Assembly (NCBI GenBank): GCA_030141605.1
Contig: JAQGDQ010000876.1
Coordinates: 1-64,000 of the forward strand
Reading direction: 5' to 3'
Length of the DNA stretch: 64,000 nt
Origin: Tubiluchus corallicola
Lineage: Eukaryota; Priapulida; Priapulimorpha; Priapulimorphida; Tubiluchidae
Made by a program: the position numbers and the translations under genes. Each line of letters begins with the position of its first letter. Position 1 is the first letter of the stretch. The notes under the pieces are model-generated. The model was not told the DNA's origin and did no database searches. It worked only from the letters and a program-made list of their open reading frames with translations. Below, piece by piece: positions 58,141-64,000 of this stretch.

Positions 58141-58771
58141 GTTAAAGCATTGAAGGAAGAGTCACGACGTGTATGTAAGGTATTCCACAAGCTACTTTTA
58201 TGAGTTAGTAGTCAAAGAAATTATGTACACCACCTATAATGAATACTCAGAAGAGAAACTGAATTTATAAAAAAAGTCAAAAATTTTAAAAGAAACGTAC
58301 AGTCGCCTTATCAACTCATTTCCTGCTAACACCAATTTAAAGTTATTTATTAAATAACAGCGTAAGATTATTACCAAGAAGGTTGTTAAAATAATGATGA
58401 TATTTTATACAGAAATAACGATTTTATTTTAATAATAAAATTTCTTATCTGAAAAATTAATAGCAAAAACTCTGTTTTCAATATAAATAACTGAGCAATG
58501 CTGTTTCGTTATTTGTGTAGAATTTGCAGTCTAGAGTTTTCTATTTTTCTTTTTTCTAGGCCGAATAAATTCATAGGGGTTATAGTAATGTTATGAGAAA
58601 AGTCAGTAAATACAACAAAATGCGAAAGTTTCTCTTATTGCATGTGAGGTAAAAATTAAAGATTGTGCACATTGCTAAATGTGTTATCAGCGCACGTGTA
58701 GTGCGTAATTTGTTTGGATTCATCATAAACCTTGAGTATCGAATATTGCCTGTCACTGCACATTATCTGCA

Positions 58772-61700
58772 ATGAATGACTTGCGACGTCATTTCGACAC
58801 GAATCCTCCGAAGAATGTGCTTGCATTTTGTTCAGAGGAAAATTTTGCTACTTACTCTGTCGTAACGTTTGAAGAAAAGCTAGCAAGAAAGTGTAGAGAG
58901 CTTGAAGGAGGACAGTGTGAGCCAAAGGACATTGTTGCAAGTATACCAGTTGTGAACAATAATAAACGTGGAAAATATTCAAAAGTAAAGAAACAACCTT
59001 CTCACGGGTGAGTTACAATAAGCTTTTATTTAAATTGCTTTTTGTTGTAGACAGTAGAGCAAGCTTTAAAATGAAAGGACAAGTCACTTAGTATGTTGGG
59101 TTTATTTTGTTGTTGTCACTCAAACTTAAACTGATATATAACTGAATCTGGAAAATATGGCAAAGAAATTTGCAGAAAAACTGTCTATAAAGCATAAAGT
59201 TAATTTATACTACGGTGCTACCTGCCATTCTATTGAAAATTAAGATGTAGCTGGTCGACTGTGTGACTTTTCATAAGTGCATCATGGCTTTTCATAAATG
59301 TGCGCTGCTCAGACTAATTTAGAATTCTGCAGCTTTTTTGATGTTCATGCAAAAAATATCACTAAATTGCTGTTTATTTTTTTTGTAAAAACTTGTTATA
59401 TGAGACGGAAGTTGACAGCATGCTGCTTTTCTTCAGTCGACAAATGACGTCATTGGTGGAAGAACGGGCACTCAAAACGGGAGAGCCCAATAGTGAAATA
59501 CTCGTGACTTTAAAGTAATTTTACTAATTACACGAAAGGACTATCACACTTTTATTACTAAATCCTTCTAACATTTTTTGCAAACATTGAAATAAACCTA
59601 ACTTCTCAGAAGGCTTGATCTTTCCTTTAAAATATGGCGTTTAAATGCTTAAAGTTTCCACTTTGTATAATTACAATTTTCCGTCTTATCTTCACTAGTT
59701 GCTCGAAATTACTGCTCTGCTGTTATTTATATTTTTTGGATTTTTAGCTGGCTTATGAAAACACCTTGCAAATTTTTTTCTCATTTTGAATACTTTTTGT
59801 TGATAAGTTAAACAATGGCAATGAAATCTTAGATTCGGATCTAATTTAATTTTTGATAGTAATAATAGTAATAGTAATTTTATTTTCCTCCATAAATTTA
59901 CCATGATTTGACAATAAAATACACAAAAATACAAACGAAAGGGTGGCGAAAAACCAAAGGTTATCGAGTCAACCACCCTTCTCAAAGGACAGTAAACAAA
60001 AGGACGCTAATGACAGCAGACACAACTATATTAAAAAGTACATAAACGTGCAGAAATACAAAAGCAAAAATACAACAACAGCAAAAAAAACAAAAACAAA
60101 AAACCATGACAAATTTATGAACTACTAAGCAACTCATTGAAAATACCTCACAATTATTTCTGAGTGAAATCATTATGTCCATTTTGCTGACTGTGTTGCC
60201 TGTATTATAAGAAGCATGTTCATTATTGTACATTATAGAAAGTGAGTTTGCACCTTATAAAAAAATTGTCTTTCAGCAAAAGTTACCACAAGAATGTACA
60301 TCTAATAGACAAAAAAATTGATTTATATGTAAGTTTCAAGAAGTGGCTTATTGTACTGTTTATTTAGTGAATACAGAGGTAAAGAAGTTATATGATAGTG
60401 TTGTTGTTTCACCTTATTTGCAAATGTGTAGATAAACTTGCTGTGTAATTGGATCATTCAATAATATTAGTTTGTATTACTTCTATCTATGGGCCCAGTC
60501 GTCTCTTGTTTTAGTTTGGAACTGTTAGGCAACCTTAAATGCCCTTGTGTAATATATTTACTTTCAGGTGCTAGAGTTCTTGCAAATTGACCCAGGCTAC
60601 ATGGCGTCCCCCCAATTTTTTAGAAAATGCCAAAATGGCACACAATAGCGGGCCAGCGCTCCATAAATGCGAACAGTATGAGCGTTTCGGTACAGTAGCC
60701 CAATAATATTTTTTATCATTAAAGTTTGTCACCGAGTTAAATTATTCTGACTGTTAATACGTGCCTGACCAGATGTGTTTACCTGAAAGTCAGGATGTAG
60801 TTAATTTGTTTGCATGTAATCTTTTCAGGAGGCAGGCAGGAACAGTTAACAAAGCAGCTCGTTGAGTAGCATTAGCATCTTTGCACAAAAGCTATAGCTT
60901 TAAGTTAAATGCCAGTTGGGATTAAATAAATCGTTTTTTTTTTGCACGCAAAATACTATGTGGGAATTCAAAATTATACGTTTTTTAAACAGTTAAGTTC
61001 CGCCATTATATACAGTCGGGCCCCCCTAATTTTTTTGGGGCACGACGCCCCTGCCCAGGCTTCATGGAATATTAGAGCTGCAGAGCTGTATCCAACTGAA
61101 CCTGTAGTACATTTGTAATAAGAAAAATTCCATTCCATATCCTGTTTGTAGCAGCCTGGCTAATTTTAATCATTTGCACTTTTAGCAAATCGGGACAAAC
61201 TCGACCGCAGAACAAATCCGGAGGCTCTTCTCTTCAATCTGTTACTCGTTTTCCACGCCAGTCAGAACTCACTGGAGAAGACATGAAGAATTATCTGAAT
61301 CTGTTAAAAACTTACGGCAATTACGCTCCTTCTGCCACAGCTGATGAGCTTGAACTAATGCAGTATCATCAATTCCGAGATCTTTCTGAGATTGTCCGCA
61401 AAGAACAGGAGGAATTCATAAAATTCTTGCATGGTGTCGCTAAGAAGTCTACAGATTATGAACATATTAACGAGCAAGCTAAAAGATACGTCCACGATTA
61501 CCTGACTATGCAGTGTAGATCTGTCGCAACATACAGCCAATTTTTCCTTGTGTACCAGGTAGTTTCTTTGTCAAATGCTGTACAAGAGCACCTGGTACAA
61601 GAGAGGATCCTACTGCAGTTGGGAAAAATTCCTAAAGTGTTTCTGCCAAATATGAATGCGCCAGTAAAACTGTCGTGTGAGTATGATGCGATTTCGAAAA

Positions 61701-63080
61701 AGTATCCTTGTGCTAGTAGACATGAGATGGCTTCTTCTCCTGCTGAGTGGGTAAAAGTTCCAGTAAGTAAAGATCCCAATGCTGTAAAACTAGCAAAGAA
61801 GCATAAAGCTGACATTGTTTTATCTTCGAGTAGCTTAAAAGCTTTAGCTGACAATCTCGCACCAAACTACAGTAATCCGTGGGAGATACCGGTGCTGGTG
61901 GTAGACCACGAATCTCCCGATGGGTTTAAACATAAAACTGTTTATGTAGATAAACCTTTTCCTCGTACGGCATTAACTACAAGAGACAAGAATCTTACAT
62001 TCCACAAGTTTTCACTGAAAGCTCAGGTTCTTAATCTCAAGCGTATCAAAGGTCCTAGTCGAATTTCAACTGCAGCAAGAAGAAGCAAAGATGGAGCGAG
62101 AAAGCGCGGACCGGCTGCGGATGTTGCGAAAGTCGAAAATAATGTACTAGATTTTGGAAGTGAATCCGAACAGGTGGAACCTGAGCTAATAACAACTGAA
62201 AAAGAGGTTAAAGAAGATGTGAATGCTAGAACTGTGAATCCTTGTGATAAAATAAATGCTGAAAGAATAGTGCAAGAAAGCGTATTACCCGCTTGTGAGA
62301 AAGTCAAAGACGTTGCTTATGAATTTATGGAGTGCAAGTCACCAAGAGAAACAAGGTCAGTGTTGTCTGAAATTCGTTCTCCAGATAGTCCAAAGTCAGA
62401 CATGGATAACTTGGTTATTGACATTGGGAGTGCTAGCGAGAGAGAAGGTAAAGCGATGGAAGTCGCACCTCAAAACAGAAGTAGGTTGAGGAAAGCTTCG
62501 GACGATGTGAAACGAAACCCCAAGGCACGAAAACCTTCTGACAAACCCGACACAGTCAACAGCACGCTAGATGAGATACTCAAGCTTCAGGAACAGATGT
62601 GGAAAGTAGGAGGAGAAAAAAACGAGAAATGGAAAGATTTATCTGGAGGCAAAATGCAACAGATGCTCAATCTCTCTCCTGAAAAAACAGGAAACATCAC
62701 TTCTACAGGTTTGTCCGTATTTTTGTTATTACTTTTTCTGCACGCTCCTGTGTTGAAAATCATTTTACCTTGGAAACTTCAATTTTGAGTTTGTGTAAGG
62801 CTTTCATGGAATCAGATCACAGAAGACCAGCTAATTCAAATTCCATGTATCATACACTTGCAACTAATTAGTGACTAAATCATGTAGAAGTATGTATGTA
62901 CAATTTATATGTATACTTTACAGAAAATTCTGAAGATTACGGGGAATATGCTCAACCAATGAATGACAATGTCACCTACAGTTTGTGGAAACTGGGTCGG
63001 TTAAAGATTCTGTTACGTTACTTGGTGCATGGTTCTCTAAGAAATAGTGATGGTAACCTTTCCCAGTATGTACATGTAAG
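58772..63080 (+). CDS. ICE2: Little elongation complex subunit 2 (NARG2), 5' part; gene runs off the right edge
   Basis: Three exons: 58772-59007, 61186-62708 and 62924-63080. They give about 638 residues, with an open phase-2 donor at 63080. Exon 1 starts MNDLRRHFDTNPPKN. Exon 2 carries the family's N-terminal block: FPRQSELTGEDMKNYLNLL, then EEFIKFLHGVAKKSTDYEHI and YVHDYLTMQCRSVATYSQF. A long basic and acidic disordered region follows (~350-560). Exon 3 opens the NARG2_C domain with YSLWKLGRLKILLRYLVHG. ICE2 with ICE1 and ELL forms the little elongation complex, which promotes RNA polymerase II transcription of snRNA genes. The rest of the C-terminal domain lies beyond 64000; no further exon was found in 63081-64000. 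An unspliced read past 62708 gives an artefactual hydrophobic tail. The start ATG is plausible, but an upstream exon is not excluded. Confidence 0.88.
59008..61185. other. ICE2 intron 1
   Basis: No exon found. The AT-rich stretch 59850-60110 ends in an A-rich region (AACAACAGCAAAAAAAACAA) and may be an old retroposon. 60600-61060 has loosely inverted C-rich ends (GGCGTCCCCCC and GGGGCACGACGCCCC), perhaps a decayed TIR element. Confidence 0.35.
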
Positions 63081-63227
63081 GTAAGATTCAGCTAAAAAAA
63101 CCATTATGCAGGTGTCTTAAAGTTTCGCAGCAGCATCTTTAAGTTGGGTTGTTATTGTCATGATGCAGTACAGTTAGTTGTATGATCTCCGTTTTAGTTT
63201 TTAGGTTACTTTGATACATATTTGCTC

Positions 63228-63694
63228 TTAACCCTTTCGTACCCATTGTATCCCGTGGGATACGAGAATATTTTCTGCCTTTAGAATTAATAAAATTCTA
63301 AAACTTACAGTTATTTGATCTGTTAATAGTTATTTTGATTTAAGCCAATAACAATAGACTAAAAATGGTGATAAAATGGCAAACTAGAAAATCTACATAG
63401 CATAAAAACTGTGCAAGGTACAGTACTTTAGAGACGACTTTGTACAGATCAGCATAGCGTGCATACTAAATGTCTTAAATACTTTAAAAAATTATCAACA
63501 GTTGCAAAATGAAGCACATTTTATGCTTCCATTGAATCCCAATGTATCCCGTGGGATACAGGCTATATTTAGCATGCGGGCACAGGTAGAAAACAATAAT
63601 TCTTATGTGTAAACAAGATGGACATACTGAACAAAAGTACCAAGCCAAAAAATTTTTTCTTATTAAAAAAATAATTTGGGACTGAAAGGGTTAA
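63228..63694. mobile_element. TTAA-type (piggyBac-like) MITE
   Basis: TTAA at both ends (63228-63231 and 63691-63694), with termini CCCTTTCGTACCC and GGGACTGAAAGGG inverted. A palindromic TGTATCCCGTGGGATAC occurs near the left end (63247) and again at 63543. TTAA targets and CCC-type ends are typical of piggyBac. It lies in an ICE2 intron. Confidence 0.78.
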
Positions 63695-63764
63695 ATAATG
63701 TAGTAAGACACAGTGAAGCAGGAGCTAACTGTAAGAACTATGACAACTTTGGAACTGAGTAACT

Positions 63765-64000
63765 AGAGAAGCAATATCTCTAGTAACAGAAGCAATATCT
63801 CTAGTAACAGAAGCAATATCTCTAGTAACAGAAGTAATATCTCTAGTAACAGAAGCAATATCTCTAGTAACAGAAGCAATATCTCTAGTAACAGAAGCAA
63901 TGTCTCTAGTAACAGAAGCAATATCTCTAGTAACAGAAGCAATATCTCTAGTAACAGAAGCAATGTCTCTAGTAACAGAAGCAATATCTCTAGTAACAGA
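63765..64000. repeat. 21-bp minisatellite running off the window
   Basis: At least eleven copies of AGAAGCAATATCTCTAGTAAC. The unique sequence before it (63695-63765) recurs inverted at about 1425-1520. The antisense leucine-rich frame is a repeat artefact. Confidence 0.92.

Noticed and set aside
61498-61854. 118-codon antisense frame inside ICE2 exon 2
   Set aside because: Shadow of the real coding exon.
63763-63984. Leucine-rich 73-codon frame
   Set aside because: Antisense reading of a 21-bp minisatellite.

Overview
This window is nuclear DNA from an intron-rich, AT-rich animal. Every gene is cut into short exons by GT-AG introns, and the gene content is metazoan: a CUL3-adaptor KLHL, a BLOC-1 subunit, a little elongation complex subunit and an hnRNP H/F protein. 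The repeat load is mostly short terminal-inverted-repeat (TIR) DNA transposons, SINEs and LINE 3' ends. I cannot name the species from sequence alone; an invertebrate is my guess. Nothing looks bacterial or viral.

Layout. About 680-7082 (+): the 3' part of a proline-rich, tyrosine-motif adaptor-like gene that enters from the left edge. About 10162-15447 (+): BLOC1S2, complete in five exons. About 33283-17900 (-): a complete KLHL2/KLHL3 orthologue, 12 coding exons and 587 codons, with a probable internal alternative first exon at 27371-27418. About 37941-56448 (+): a complete hnRNP H/F gene, 11 coding exons and 497 codons, three quasi-RRMs and glycine-rich linkers. About 58772 to beyond the right edge (+): the 5' part of ICE2 (NARG2). 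The gene models were built by hand from splice signals. Exon phases close without a stop in all five, which is the main support for the boundaries.

The five genes are housekeeping genes of separate pathways: lysosome-related organelle traffic, CUL3 ubiquitin ligase targeting, splicing, and snRNA transcription. No operon-like cooperation is implied. KLHL2/3 and the hnRNP gene are divergent; BLOC1S2 and KLHL2/3 are convergent.

The space between exons is crowded with mobile DNA. It includes a 5S rRNA-headed SINE with clear target-site duplications (TSDs), a tRNA-derived SINE that landed inside the last acceptor of BLOC1S2, hAT-type elements with 8-bp duplications, pogo-like and TTAA-type miniature inverted-repeat elements (MITEs), a three-copy element with dense subterminal repeats, LINE 3' remnants, and several minisatellites, two of which sit against splice donors.
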